Assembly: GCF_000208925.1 (NCBI RefSeq)
Contig: NW_001914888.1
Span: forward strand, 1-64,000
DNA from: Entamoeba histolytica HM-1:IMSS
Taxonomy: Eukaryota; Evosea; Mastigamoebida; Endamoebidae
Direction: 5' to 3'
Length of the DNA stretch: 64,000 bases
Every line of letters starts with the position of its first letter. Position 1 is the first letter of the stretch. A program made the position numbers and the translations under genes. Positions 53,587 to 64,000 of the stretch are shown piece by piece. The notes under the pieces were generated by a model that was not told the DNA's origin, made no database searches, and worked only from the letters and a program-made list of their open reading frames with translations.

Positions 53587-54753
53587 TTAGTGGCACACGT
53601 CTTGAACAAATCCATATTCTTTAAATCCCATGTCGGATTGATGATCGATTTGTAAGTATTCTTCATTATTTTCATATCTATTCATATCAACGCATGACTC
53701 AGATTCATTATTTTGTGTAATAACTCCATTTTTACTTAAACATTCAAACTGAGAAAGCATTTCCCTAAAATTAGCAGGAAGTGCTACACTTATTTTAACT
53801 GATAACAAACTACAATTAGCCACTGTACTTTGATACTCAAATAAAGGAGAACCTATATCGTTATATAATAGGTTATCTTCCATTGAGCTACTAATGTTAG
53901 TAGGAGATTGTGGTTGTTGAATTTCAACATCTTCATTTAATTGTTGAGATGATGAACTAACTTGGTTATCAAGACATTTGAATTTACTTTCATCAATAGC
54001 TTGATCCAAGAACTTTTCTTTTGAAAGCAAAAGAATGTTTCCATATGATGTTTCATTTAAACAATCTTTGTCCCCAATAAAAACACTTTCATACTTTGTT
54101 TGAGAGTCTTTTTCTTTTTTTGTTTGAGAGTATTTTTCTTTTTCAGAACTTTTTTCTTTTTTGAGATATTGACACAAAAAGTCATATACTTGAATTCCTG
54201 TTGTATTTAATACTTCTATTTTATTAAATATACCAATACATTTCCCATCTTTCTTTACTAATGGAAGTTTTGTATATTGTTGACTACTAATTGTATTTTT
54301 TGATACTTTTGTGTGTGCCAAACTATTATCATTCCCAAGTTCATTGTATTTAAGATAACATTCATTAATGATGTTCATAACAACAAGTTCATTGTAAACT
54401 AATTTCTTCTTATTTTGTTTTCCACTTTTCTCAGTTACTTCTTTCTTTATTGGAATTCCTTCTTTATCAAATTTTAATTTGGCTTCTTTCCCTTCTTGAA
54501 CTACTTCATACTCAAACTCTTTATCCAATATTATTACCTTATTTTCGTTCCATATCTTTTGAATAGGGAAGAAGTGGTGTAACTTTTCCGCTCTTCTTTG
54601 TTCTTTTGAAATAAGAAATGACCATCCTTTTGTTATCAAGTAGTAACACCCAGCTAATATATACATTCTTCTTGTATTTGTCGAATTCATTTTAGTTTCA
54701 GCGGGGGATATTTCCTTTGGAGTTGTTGTAACTTTATCTATTCTTTTTGCCAT
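53587..54753 (-). CDS. Unrecognised charged protein
   Basis: 388 residues from ATG 54753, single exon. Residues 28-55 form a compact helical block with aromatics (MYILAGCYYLITKGWSFLIS). About 75-175 is Lys/Glu-rich, with a globular-looking segment (KLVYNELVVMNIINECYLKY). A repeated motif near 205-225 (KEKYSQTKKEKDSQTKYES) follows. The C-terminal half is Ser/Gln/Asn-rich and acidic, like a disordered regulatory or activation region. No known domain is recognised and the protein is probably Entamoeba-specific. Confidence 0.6.
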   Translation of the reverse strand: MAKRIDKVTTTPKEISPAETKMNSTNTRRMYILAGCYYLITKGWSFLISKEQRRAEKLHHFFPIQKIWNENKVIILDKEFEYEVVQEGKEAKLKFDKEGIPIKKEVTEKSGKQNKKKLVYNELVVMNIINECYLKYNELGNDNSLAHTKVSKNTISSQQYTKLPLVKKDGKCIGIFNKIEVLNTTGIQVYDFLCQYLKKEKSSEKEKYSQTKKEKDSQTKYESVFIGDKDCLNETSYGNILLLSKEKFLDQAIDESKFKCLDNQVSSSSQQLNEDVEIQQPQSPTNISSSMEDNLLYNDIGSPLFEYQSTVANCSLLSVKISVALPANFREMLSQFECLSKNGVITQNNESESCVDMNRYENNEEYLQIDHQSDMGFKEYGFVQDVCH

Positions 54754-57569
54754 ATCTTTAATGAAAAGATAGTTATCATCTAGGTTAAATAAATAACTGT
54801 AACTAAAAATAAACTAAAATTCTAATGATTTTTAGATTTTAAATAGTTATTCCTCAAATAATGATTTTTCTTTGAATTTTTTAATTACGCTTTCATAATT
54901 AAATAAGAAGTTTATTTTATTATTTATATTCTTTTTAAACTATGAATTAATTAATTTAATTTATACTTAAAAATTCAAAAATTATTTTTATAATTATTTT
55001 TTTTTCTTTTGTAGAATAAATTCAACTCTGCCAATTTTATAAATAGTGAAAAACATAACTCTTTGACATAATTTCATTTCTTTTATACTTGTTTACTTTC
55101 TAACTTTAATATAAATCAAAAAATAAAAACCTGAAGGAGGAAGAATTTACTTTGGTTGATTAATTTTTATATTATATTGTGTTATAACATTTTATATTTA
55201 ACATCATTTATTTTATTTTAGTGAACGGCACATTCTCTTAAAAGTTAAGTAGATAATTATTTATTTTTATATATCAGAATGATAAAGATATATCAGAAAA
55301 GAGTATTATAGTTTGTATAGGTTTATTATTTTTTTGAAATTCTGATGTTATTTATTTGTCTTGTACAAAATTGAAATATCGAAGGTAACATGTCTGAAAC
55401 ACTACACACAAACATTAATATAATTCAAACTTCAATTTTAATGGTAATTATCTGATTATGACAGTGTATTTGAATTAGGAATGTATTAGGGAATACTGCA
55501 AAGGGTGTAGCAAGATATTATGATAGAATATTACATGGTGTAATATAAGAATCTACTAAAGTGTGGGTAAGACTAAAAGAAAATTAAACATAATAATATA
55601 GTGGGAATGAAATACTCTCTTCTCTCATTCATAAAATAAAGAAAAAAGGAAAAAGAAAATGTTTAAAATTAAGACAGAAAATAAACAAAAGGTTAAAAAG
55701 AAGAAATAAGCAGAAGAAGGATGAGAAGACATTAAAAGGAAAAATAAAACAAAGAAGTGCTTTCCTCATTTTGCAAGAAAAAACATAAATGATAGGTTAA
55801 ACAAAAAGATTACTTTTTTTTAAAACAGCTCAGGGATTAATCTCCTCTAAACTAGGAAGAATATATGAAAAATCTATTAATACTTAATTAACTTATTTTT
55901 ATTTTCTTGAAAAAATGGGTATTTTAAAAACTGAAATTGAATTATTACACTATTAATAATAAAAACATAATATTGAATAAAATATAATAGTCTATAAAAT
56001 AATAGTCATTTTATTAATAGTTATATTCGTACAGTGGTAATACATTCCTGTTTATTATATTATTTTATTTTTAAATAAAAAACTAATAACAATCACCCCA
56101 TTATTATATTGAACTAATTAGTGGTACTTCACCATTATTTATACATTCATAACATTTATTTTCTCATTTCTGAAAGTTCTATTTAATTGTATATTTATTG
56201 AAACAATATTTATACAATGATATTTTGCTTTAGTTCATTGAAAATTATTTGAACATTTCATTGTTTTTAATTAATATTTATAATAGAAAATCTTGTCAAT
56301 TAAAAATGCATTTACTTTGTTTATAAGACAATAGCAAACACTGCCTAATTGATTTGTTGCATTATATTATTCAATAAATGATAGAAATAAAACTTTTTTT
56401 AGTTTTATCAATCAATTCTTTTATATTAAATGAGTGTATTATGTTATTTTGTTCTTTACTTGTGTATTAAATAAGTATTACGTTAAACTTTTAATATTTT
56501 TTTCAATTGGGATTATGTTTATTTTAATATTCTCTATTTGAAGATTATATTATTGAAGATATTGGAGATACATTCTACGCTAAGTACTGACATTAATCTA
56601 GAAATTGAAAGACTATTTTCATTAATATATAGTACAAATGAAATAAACTGGTTAGTTAACAATATTTTTTATTGTGTAGAATATTTAAGTCAACATAGTT
56701 TATCAAAAAATATTACCAAAACAAATATCTTTTATTCATTTTACCATTAAAAAATTACTGAAAAGATATTACAATTGACAACTCTCATATGATATTCTAG
56801 TTTTTTTATTATCAACTAAAAATTGTATATAAAATGCAAAAAGAGAAATTATCTATAAGAAAATTCAAAAAATACAATTCTAAATATTATTGTGATGGTT
56901 TTCAAAAAGAGTTATTACATTCAATCACTCCATGAAATGAAAATAAATTTAATCATTATCTATTTAATCATCTACTACATTAATGATAGTTATGAATCTA
57001 GTTATTACAAAACATCCTCTATACTACAAGTCTAAATTTATTATTCAGAGAATAATGATAATAAATAAAGAATAAAACTATGAAAGAGTGTTTCAATCAT
57101 TTAAACAATAATATAAATAAAATAAAGTATTTCAACATTATGAAATTTAATTCATGAAACTAATAAAAAAATATATTCAATTAGTCAACACAAAAGATGA
57201 GTATTACTTCTCTTATAAACTAATTAATTTATATTATTAATGTAATATATTGAAAAGAGTCATCAACAAATAATAAGTTAAATGAAATGATAATATAGAA
57301 TATAATTTAAATGTTATGATACTTCTAGTTAAAGAATGTGGATTGATTGGTAACATATTTATATGTATGTAGGACATGTTGTTCATTACAAAAAGACAGC
57401 CAAATTATAATTTAAAATTATTATTATAGTACTTTAACAAATTTTATTTCAAGTGAATAAATGTTATCATATTTAAAACAATAAAAATAAGTTGATTTTA
57501 AACATCAATTAAAATAAAAGAACATACCATGATTTAAAAACAAATTGGTAGAGACATATTAAAATAACT
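54754..57569. other. Long AT-rich spacer with a LINE/SINE 3'-end relic
   Basis: About 2.8 kb. Apart from the relic at 55832-55891 I see only AT-rich sequence. Purine-rich DNA at about 55610-55760 precedes the relic and may belong to the same short interspersed element. Small open frames near 56538 and 57509 have no support. Confidence 0.5.
55832..55891 (+). mobile_element. Worn 3' end of a LINE or SINE
   Basis: gggattaatctcctctaaac and ctattaatacttaattaa here line up with gagattagtctcccctgagc and ctattaatacttaattaa at the 3' ends of LINE copies A (about 7552-7611) and B. Only the last 60 bases match. Entamoeba SINEs share the 3' end of their partner LINE, so this could be the tail of a SINE lying to its left (about 55480-55831) or a 5'-truncated LINE. 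Confidence 0.65.
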
Positions 57570-58427
57570 TTAGAGTGTTCCAAAAACATTTGGTTGTCCT
57601 GAATAATTCCCATTAAATTCTCCAAATGGAGTGTATTCTTGTGGTAATTGTTGACTATTTTGAGTAATAATTGGTTGGAATGTGTATTGTTGAGGAAACA
57701 TTGATTGAATAACTGAACATATTTCAAATAATGTATTACTTTGTTCTATGTCCAATCCTCCAAGAACATTCATTAAATGAACTTGTAAAGTACTATATTC
57801 TATACCTGCCATTTTCTCACAAATAGCTTGAATTCCTGCTTCAATTGTAGTAATTTTTGTTTCTTCTCTTCGAGTTAAACTACTAAGACGTTCAAGAAGA
57901 ATTGTATTTGAAGATAATAATGCTAATTCAAAAACCTTTCTTTGTGTTGCAGAATTTGGAATTGGAAGGTCATTCTTTTTAGGTTTTGTTGCTTCAATTT
58001 GTTGATGTACTAAAGATTTATTAATTATTTGACGAGACTTCTTTGTTCCATCAATTTTTGAGGTACAACGAATTGGATATGAAATTACTTCTCCAACAAC
58101 AACTCCATTATTATAAACATTTGCTCGAATTTTAAATAACATATCTTCATGTTTACTTGATAAAACATTTAATTTACATTCAATGTTAATAGCTTCATTA
58201 GAAACTTGTTGAACTTTATATGAAATTGGTTTTTGTGATACATAAGGAACAGGTTTTAATTCTGGAATATCATATAATAATTCACATGTCACCTCTGCAT
58301 TTTCTATTGGTTCAACACTCGTTAAACATAACATAAAATTTGTTTGTTTTACAACAACATAAACTTCATTTTTACCTACCTTTTCATTCATAACACATGT
58401 TTGTCTTTCTAAAAACACCTTTCCCAT
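57570..58427 (-). CDS. Unrecognised protein with beta-rich N-terminal domain
   Basis: 285 residues. Residues 1-150 are beta-strand-rich (VYVVVKQTNFMLCLTSVEP, CELLYDIPELKPVPYV, FKIRANVYNNGVVVGEVISY) and end with PIRCTSKIDGTKK, which resembles the end of an immunoglobulin-like binding domain; I cannot name the family. A basic linker is followed by a helical region with heptad character (LLERLSSLTRREETKITTIE). The C-terminus is Gln/Pro/Asn-rich. A transcription-factor-like layout is possible but unproven. Confidence 0.6.
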   Translation of the reverse strand: MGKVFLERQTCVMNEKVGKNEVYVVVKQTNFMLCLTSVEPIENAEVTCELLYDIPELKPVPYVSQKPISYKVQQVSNEAINIECKLNVLSSKHEDMLFKIRANVYNNGVVVGEVISYPIRCTSKIDGTKKSRQIINKSLVHQQIEATKPKKNDLPIPNSATQRKVFELALLSSNTILLERLSSLTRREETKITTIEAGIQAICEKMAGIEYSTLQVHLMNVLGGLDIEQSNTLFEICSVIQSMFPQQYTFQPIITQNSQQLPQEYTPFGEFNGNYSGQPNVFGTL

Positions 58428-58936
58428 CCTATTTTCTTCACTTGCTTTTCACTTAACTAAGATCACTTTTTTTTTAAAAGGGGTTTTTTTATTTTTAACT
58501 TTCGTATTTTACTTTTCTTTTGATTTTTTGATTATTTATTATATTTTATTATACTTATTTTATTTTTTATTAGAATATTTCTTTTTAAGTTCATTGAAAC
58601 TTTGAAGAAGTAATTCTTGTACTTCTATTAATAAATTCGTTGCTATTTTTTTCTATCTTTTTTATTGTGTTTTTTCGGAAGATCTTATATTTTCATTGGT
58701 TTACTAAAGAATTTAAATAAACACCATTTCGTATAACTTTAAATTCTCAGTTTAAGTAAAAATACATCAATAGTTCAAATTTAAATATAGACAATACTCA
58801 AAGTAATAATAGATATTTTATTAATTATAATTTTTAAGAACAAAAAACATATTATTAAATTTTTGTAATAAATAACGAAAATAAAAACAAATTTAAAACC
58901 CTAAAAAAAAAAAAAAAAAAATATGAAAGAAAACAG
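58428..58936. other. Divergent promoter region
   Basis: About 510 bp between two divergent genes. It contains an A-run of about 20 just before ATG 58937 and several T-runs; no clear core motif is seen. Confidence 0.4.
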
Positions 58937-60493
58937 ATGGAGGATTTACTTCACGATTATTTAATTGTTGATACAAATATTTTTCTTCGTGATACTGGAG
59001 CAAAACTAAATCGATTTGCACATCATATTGTTACAGTTGAAGATGTAATTAAAGAAGTAAAGGATGAAGTATCACGACACAGACTAGAAACCCTACCATA
59101 TGACTTAGAATTATCTGAACCTAAACAAGAAGACATTGACTACACTGTTAGATTCTCAAAAGAAACTGGAGATTATAGAAATTTATCATTACAAGACATT
59201 AAGGTTATTGCTCTTGCTGTACGCTATGTTAGAGAAAAATTACCATTTCTTGAACTTGCAAAACATCCTGGAGACTCAAGAAAAGTGATGAATGAACAAG
59301 AACGATTAAAAAAAATTCATGAAATGAAACAAACTAAGTCTAGTAAGAAAGAAGAAAAAGAAACACAGAAGAATGATGAAGAGCATAAATCATTAACATG
59401 GACTGTTCCTGTAAAAAGTGAGGAAGTTAAAGGAACGGAAGACCCAAGATTTCCAAAATTAGGGGAAATGTTAAATGCAAAAACAAGACCTAAAATTGTT
59501 ACTCAATATGATTATGATCCAGAAGAAGAAGAGCATAAAGAAAAAGTTGATGTATTTGCAGAAACAGATAAAGAAAATGAAGAAGATAAAGGATATAATG
59601 ATTATAATGATTATAATGAAATATTTGAAGAAGAAGAAATAGAAGAAGAAGAAAATGAAGAAGAAGACACAGAAGAAACATTAATAAAAGAAGAAGACAA
59701 TAAAGAAGAAATAAAAGAAGAGGAGGATAAAGATATTGGTAAAGTTCGAATTGAACCAAATGAAGATAGTCAAAGAACAGAATTTATTGTTACTAAAGCA
59801 CCAATTAAAAAAGAAAAAGAGGTTGAAGTTGATGAAGATGGGTTCATTAGTGTAAGTAAAGGCAAGAAAAAAGAAAATAAAAAGAAAGATGATGGGTTTG
59901 GAGAATGGATCACACCAACAAACTATCATCAATTAACAAAGAAAACAACATTTGAAAAAAACGCAATTAAACCATTACGTGTTGTTTGTATGACTTCTGA
60001 TTATACAATGCAAAATGTAATGATGCAAATGGGAATTCGAGTGATGTCTGTTGAAGGAAAAATGATAAGAAAAATAATGAAATGGATGTTAAAATGCCTT
60101 ATTTGTCAAGAACAAATTTTTGATATGACAAAAATGTTTTGTCCAAAATGTGGATATCATGATTTAAGACGTATTTCCTATTATGTATTAGCAAATGGAT
60201 CAATTAAAGAAAACTTTAATGCAAATAAAACACTTAGTAAACGTGGTAGAATTTATAATGTTACTGTTCCTAAAGGAGGTAAAGATAAAGGAATTATATT
60301 GACTGAAGATGTTTACAATGAACGTATTAAAGCAGCAAAAAGAACAGCAAAAAAACATAGTAAAATTACTGATGGGTTTGGAGTTGCTACTCTTGCAGAG
60401 AAATCTGTAGTCATTGAGAATGGAAGAAAGAATCCTAATGTTGCAAGAAGAAAAATAGGAAAGAAAAATAAAAGACTTCAAAAAGATTATTAA
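58937..60493 (+). CDS. NOB1: NOB1, PIN-domain endonuclease of 18S rRNA maturation
   Basis: 518 residues. The N-terminal PIN domain starts LIVDTNIFLRD (catalytic D12), with VTVEDVIKEVKDE and LSLQDIKVIALAVRYVREKL. A long disordered Glu/Lys-rich insert follows (about 115-330, with EEEEIEEEENEEEDTEE-type runs). The conserved C-terminal half has 'VVCMTSDYTMQNVMMQMGIR', a zinc ribbon CLICQEQIFDMTKMFCPKCG (387-406, four Cys) and RISYYVLANGSI, FNANKTLSKRGRIYNVTVPK. NOB1 cuts 20S pre-rRNA at site D in cytoplasmic pre-40S particles. The length is longer than usual because of the acidic insert. Confidence 0.93.
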   Translation: MEDLLHDYLIVDTNIFLRDTGAKLNRFAHHIVTVEDVIKEVKDEVSRHRLETLPYDLELSEPKQEDIDYTVRFSKETGDYRNLSLQDIKVIALAVRYVREKLPFLELAKHPGDSRKVMNEQERLKKIHEMKQTKSSKKEEKETQKNDEEHKSLTWTVPVKSEEVKGTEDPRFPKLGEMLNAKTRPKIVTQYDYDPEEEEHKEKVDVFAETDKENEEDKGYNDYNDYNEIFEEEEIEEEENEEEDTEETLIKEEDNKEEIKEEEDKDIGKVRIEPNEDSQRTEFIVTKAPIKKEKEVEVDEDGFISVSKGKKKENKKKDDGFGEWITPTNYHQLTKKTTFEKNAIKPLRVVCMTSDYTMQNVMMQMGIRVMSVEGKMIRKIMKWMLKCLICQEQIFDMTKMFCPKCGYHDLRRISYYVLANGSIKENFNANKTLSKRGRIYNVTVPKGGKDKGIILTEDVYNERIKAAKRTAKKHSKITDGFGVATLAEKSVVIENGRKNPNVARRKIGKKNKRLQKDY

Positions 60494-60685
60494 TATTATG
60501 TAAAATGTTATTGTTTCTTGTCAACACTCCTTTAAAAAAGAAGGATATTAACAACGATTTACTAAATTAGAATAACTACTTTTTAATTTATTTTTAATTT
60601 AATTTTATAATAAAAATCTTAGTAAAAGAAATAAATATTAACTGATTTCAGTTGTTCTAATTTATGCATTAAACAAACGCTGAAA

Positions 60686-61423
60686 TTAGAATGCATATGG
60701 CATACCTGGGAGAGTACCTGAGAACCCATCAAAGAATTGGGCGAATGGGTCAACATAATAACGGCTTGCATAATATGTTAAATAATCATCAGTCAAAGAA
60801 TATTCTATATCTTCAGTTTCATCAACATCTTCAATCTCTTCTTCATTTTCTTCTTCTTCCTCATCATCATCATCTTCTTCTCCTTCAAGAGCCTCAAGAT
60901 CTTCATCAAGTTCAGCATCAAGGTCATCATCAAGGAACATATCTTCTTCATTATCACCAAGTTGATATTCTTCATAGTCATCATTATCAAATTCATTCAT
61001 GTCTTCAATGTCTTCATTTTCTTCTTCATTTTCTTCTTCTTCCTCTATGTCATCCTCTACATTTTCTTCTTCTTCATTGTCTTCAATCTCATACTCATCA
61101 TCATTTTCTTCATCGTTGTTTTCATATGCAACATCATTTAAAGCATACTCTTCTTGTGAGTCACTCTACAAACCAATAAATATTTTTCCTTTTGACTTTC
61201 AAAATTCCTTCTTTTATGTAATTGTGTTGTTTGTTATGATTCACGAAATAAACAACATAAATAATACTTTGACTTTTCACAGTATATCATTTTGATATTA
61301 AAAGGAATGTGCTTGATTATATAAGTAACAAAAACAAACAGTGAATAACTCAACATCTGCAGCATCAACTTCGTATGCATTGGCAGCAAAAAGAACCATT
61401 AGTAAAAACAAAAATGCCTTCAT
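60686..61423 (-). CDS. Secreted Asp/Glu-rich protein (two exons)
   Basis: Exons are 61340-61423 and 60686-61165; the 174-nt intron (GTTTGT to TGTAG) is in phase 0, giving 187 residues. Exon 1 supplies a signal peptide (MKAFLFLLMVLFAANA). Exon 2 is extremely acidic, largely Glu, Asp and Asn, with repeats of the type EEEENEEENEDIED and DDDLDAELDEDLEALEG. It ends in an aromatic tail (YYASRYYVDPFAQFFDGFSG). It has no membrane segment and no KDEL, so it is likely a secreted or vesicle-lumen protein. Calcium binding by the acidic part is plausible but inferred from composition. Confidence 0.75.
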
Positions 61424-61633
61424 TATGATAATATAAAATATAATTTCTAAAATTCTTTTTCAGTTCTTTTTATTTTTTTTATAATTCTTTTTTATTATTT
61501 TTTGTTCTTGACTTTTCTTGTTTTTAATTTTCTCTTCTAAAATGAGATACATAGCATAAAATAATGAATTGAGTTTTATCTGATTTTCATCATTTCCTAA
61601 CCTGTCAATTGCTTTGGAAAGAAATTACTTGGG

Positions 61634-61930
61634 TCATTCTTCATAACTTCTATGAGAACAATACTCTGAATTCATAGCATCTTCTTGTTTTTTCAATTCT
61701 AGTGCACTAATAAATCCAGGATAGTTCATTGTTAACCGCTGCTGATTTGATCTTTTTCTATTATTCATTTCTTCAAACTCATCTAGTTCACTAGGATAGT
61801 ACTCTCCCCACTCTGATGCAATTTGGTTCATTTGCTCAACAGTGAGTTCAACTGAGCTTACTGAGATTGGAGATGCTGGTCGATACTCCATAAACCCAAA
61901 TGGATTTTTTGTTGTTCTGTTTTTCCTCAT
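61634..61930 (-). CDS. Unrecognised 98-residue protein
   Basis: A short ORF from ATG 61930 (MRKNRTTKNPFGFMEYRPAS). It has an NPF tripeptide near the start (the EH-domain binding motif), an acidic centre (WGEYYPSELDEFEEM) and a polar tail. Its composition and codon use look coding rather than random, and it has normal spacing to its neighbours. No family or function is known. Confidence 0.45.
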   Translation of the reverse strand: MRKNRTTKNPFGFMEYRPASPISVSSVELTVEQMNQIASEWGEYYPSELDEFEEMNNRKRSNQQRLTMNYPGFISALELKKQEDAMNSEYCSHRSYEE

Positions 61931-63633
61931 TTCTGTTTCTCCTTATAAGTTTCTTTTAATGCTGTTGTCTCTTCATGCTGAGAGACAACTAAATTGGTTA
62001 TGATGAGGAAGAGACAGACAGGATATAAAAAGTGTGTTATTAACATAAACAAGACTTGAAGAAAATGAAAAGGTGATGTTTTGTACTGTCAAAAGACATT
62101 TTTCGTTTTTGGACTAAAGGTTGTACCATTTGTTTTATTTATTACAGATGCTATTTCTTGAATAGTATTTTTTGTTTGATGAGGAATAGAAGTGGTTGTA
62201 TGAACAAAATAGCTAACAACTAGACTATGTTGTTGTACTTGAACAATTAAAGAATGGACAATAATTTATATTATTTTTGGGTGTGGATGGTATTGGTTTA
62301 TTAGTTGACTTATTTTGAATGGCTCTAGTCAACTAACATCTAAATTATGACAACAATTAGTTTATTGTGTATTGGTGATGATATTAGATGATTTTTATCA
62401 ATAATAAAAAATAAGAGAGTTAATTATTGTTTAGATTCAAATATGAACATTATTCATGATAAAGCATAGTAAGTCATATTAGATGACATACAACAATGTT
62501 AAGCTTATTTATGACGAAGTCATTATATGGATTTGAGCAATAGTTATTAATGTTTTAAGAACTGCAACCATCATAACATGAATATGTTATGACAGAAAAC
62601 ATTAATATATGGGATAGTCAATTGAACAAGAATAATGAGTTAATACACACCAATTCTAACATAAATAAGCAGATTTATTGAAGTTATCAGTTGATTTATT
62701 CTTTTGAACAGAATAATTTCGTATCAAATTATATAAAAAAGAGTCTAGATAAATGAAATCAATTGTAGTTTGATGAAATTCAATGGAAGTGTCTCATTTC
62801 GTATGTATTGTTTAGTTACATCATTTCTTTTCATTGATTAATACTGAACAATATAATTTTATTTGACTTATATAATGTATTTTTCTTATAATGTTATTGG
62901 ATTATAAGTTGATAATAACTAGATAATCTATTGAATATTTAATGATGAATATGCAATGGTAATTGACTAAACGAAAGATAACAACTATCTGTTATTTTCA
63001 AGAAAGAACCAAACAAAGAGGTTTAATATACTAATCTATGATTAAGTTGTCAGTCTTGTTTTAGTAAATATATTCTAATTAGTGTATTATTATATGGTTT
63101 TATTCTTTTATAATCCAAGAGAACAATATAGTTACTATTTATATTCAATATCCAGTACTTTATCATTATTATAAAAAGAAGTTAGAAACAAAAACACTTT
63201 ATTTATCATATGTGTTAATTCAATTTTAATCATAAATAATATAACAACAATTAATAAAACTCAAGTCATTTGATTGTTTGAAAACTATGACCTTCAATAA
63301 AACAAAAAAAAAAACAAAACAAGAGGAGCTTCTCCCTGAGAATAATAACAGAAAGAGATGAAGTATGTTCATGATTATTTTATAAACTTAATAGTCTAAA
63401 GAGTTGTAAAGAAGTGTATACAATGAAAACAAAGAAAAATACTACTATGATAGAGTACTAATGACGGTATAATAAAGAGAAGAATTGTCACACTCATCAA
63501 ACAAGTGACATGACAAGTTTTATTAATTATTTTATAATAAAATTATTTTACATAAAAAATACTATTCATTAAACTATAAATGATATAACTTTAATTCTCA
63601 TTACCAAAAGAAGACTTTTTATTATACTAACAA
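61931..63633. other. Long AT-rich spacer, no gene seen
   Basis: About 1.7 kb without a credible ORF. An ATGATGA at about 62000 has no D box partner. gcttctccctgag near 63330 faintly recalls the LINE 3' end but the match does not extend. Confidence 0.5.
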
Positions 63634-64000
63634 ATGAATATAATTTCTACCACTGATTTATTCAATATTATTCAATACCTGAAGAACGATGACATTATTT
63701 CACTTTCGTTGTCTTGTAAATCAATTAGAAGAGAAATAATGTCTCTGTCATTGAATTTAGTTAAAACAAGGTTTAAAAAAGAAACAAAACAAATAGAACC
63801 AATAATCAAACTACTTCCAAACAATTTCCATTTTGATTTCTTTGTTTTTATGACTTACAAATACAAAACAATGGACAATCAATTTGTTCTACTTCTTCAG
63901 ACAAATTACAACCAATTCAAATACTTCATTCCATTGTTTACACAAAATGAATTATTTCATAAGACTATAAAACAATTTTATATTGAAGTAATAAATAAAG
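63634..64000 (+). CDS. Partial gene at window edge, F-box-like N-terminus
   Basis: An open frame starts at ATG 63634 (MNIISTTDLFNIIQYLKNDD) and is still open at the window end, 122 codons later. The opening, a helix with D-L-F-x-I-I-x-Y-L followed by DIISLSLSCKSIRREIMSLS, has the L...I..(Y/F)L...D......CK..R spacing of F-box or similar N-terminal helical modules. Such modules precede leucine-rich repeats in many Entamoeba proteins. The rest is unknown. Confidence 0.6.
   Translation, partial: MNIISTTDLFNIIQYLKNDDIISLSLSCKSIRREIMSLSLNLVKTRFKKETKQIEPIIKLLPNNFHFDFFVFMTYKYKTMDNQFVLLLQTNYNQFKYFIPLFTQNELFHKTIKQFYIEVINK

Noticed and set aside
56538..56750. 70-codon open frame in the 54.7-57.5 kb spacer
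   Set aside because: It begins at a TTG, has no recognisable motif and its composition matches the spacer.
60691..61179. 162-codon plus-strand frame rich in His/Leu
   Set aside because: It is the antisense shadow of the acidic protein (GAA/GAT codons read backwards give His/Leu/Ser).
62000..62090. ATGATGA as a possible C box
   Set aside because: No CTGA D box follows within 100 bases on that strand.
63325..63350. gcttctccctgag, similar to the LINE 3' end
   Set aside because: Similarity stops after about 10 bases and the conserved attaatacttaattaa tail is missing.
1..64000. CRISPR arrays, bacterial ribosome binding sites, operons, tRNA genes
   Set aside because: No regularly spaced repeats, no cloverleaf sequences and no prokaryotic gene arrangement; the window is eukaryotic.

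Overview
The window is nuclear DNA of an Entamoeba species, most likely from the E. histolytica / E. dispar / E. nuttalli group. It is very AT-rich, genes are dense and mostly intron-poor, and untranslated regions are short. I could place 17 short introns; all begin GTTTGT or GTTTGA and end TAG. The protein set is typical of the genus: TKL kinases, TLDc proteins, DENN-LIM proteins, PPC-type lysosomal-receptor-like proteins and EhLINE-type retrotransposons. I see no bacterial operon, CRISPR array, tRNA or rRNA.

Region by region: 1-8 kb holds a coiled-coil TLDc gene and a decayed full-length LINE (copy A, + strand). 8-21 kb is a compact gene block: a Ste24-like protein without its zinc motif, an OS-9-like ER lectin, a Trf4-type poly(A) polymerase, two unrecognised proteins, RPB11, a small TKL kinase, prefoldin 5, a 57-residue PMP3-type membrane peptide, an SFT2-like Golgi protein, an unusual Ras-like GTPase, an AlkD-like DNA repair protein and an HMG-box gene. 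21-26 kb is a second LINE (copy B, - strand) with a perfect 21-bp target-site duplication, inserted 10 bp after the stop codon of the next gene. 26-32 kb holds a four-exon LRR-PP2C protein, then a SWIRM gene and RPL35 that are both cut by a 100-N assembly gap, then a TGS-uridine kinase fusion. 32-48 kb holds DENN-LIM, RidA, two divergent importin-alpha-like genes, VHS, PRP4 kinase, a possible eIF4E-binding protein, HSF and an ankyrin-TKL kinase. 48-64 kb holds a small secreted coiled-coil protein, a CPBF-like receptor, a NIP7 gene with two disabling changes, NOB1, an acidic secreted protein and a partial gene at the right edge, separated by long AT-rich spacers. One spacer carries a worn LINE/SINE 3' end.

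Functionally the window mixes RNA and chromatin genes (Trf4, RPB11, PRP4K, HSF, SWIRM, HMG, NOB1, NIP7, RPL35), membrane traffic (SFT2, VHS, DENN-LIM, OS-9, CPBF-like) and signalling (three kinases, a Ras-like GTPase, LRR-PP2C). Several enzyme-family members lack key catalytic residues (Ste24-like, PP2C-like, Ras-like, the small TKL kinase). Two intergenic segments have the architecture of snoRNAs: a C/D-box candidate near 18.6 kb and an H/ACA-box candidate near 36.5 kb. Gene models with introns were spliced by eye from reading frame and splice motifs and have not been checked against transcripts.
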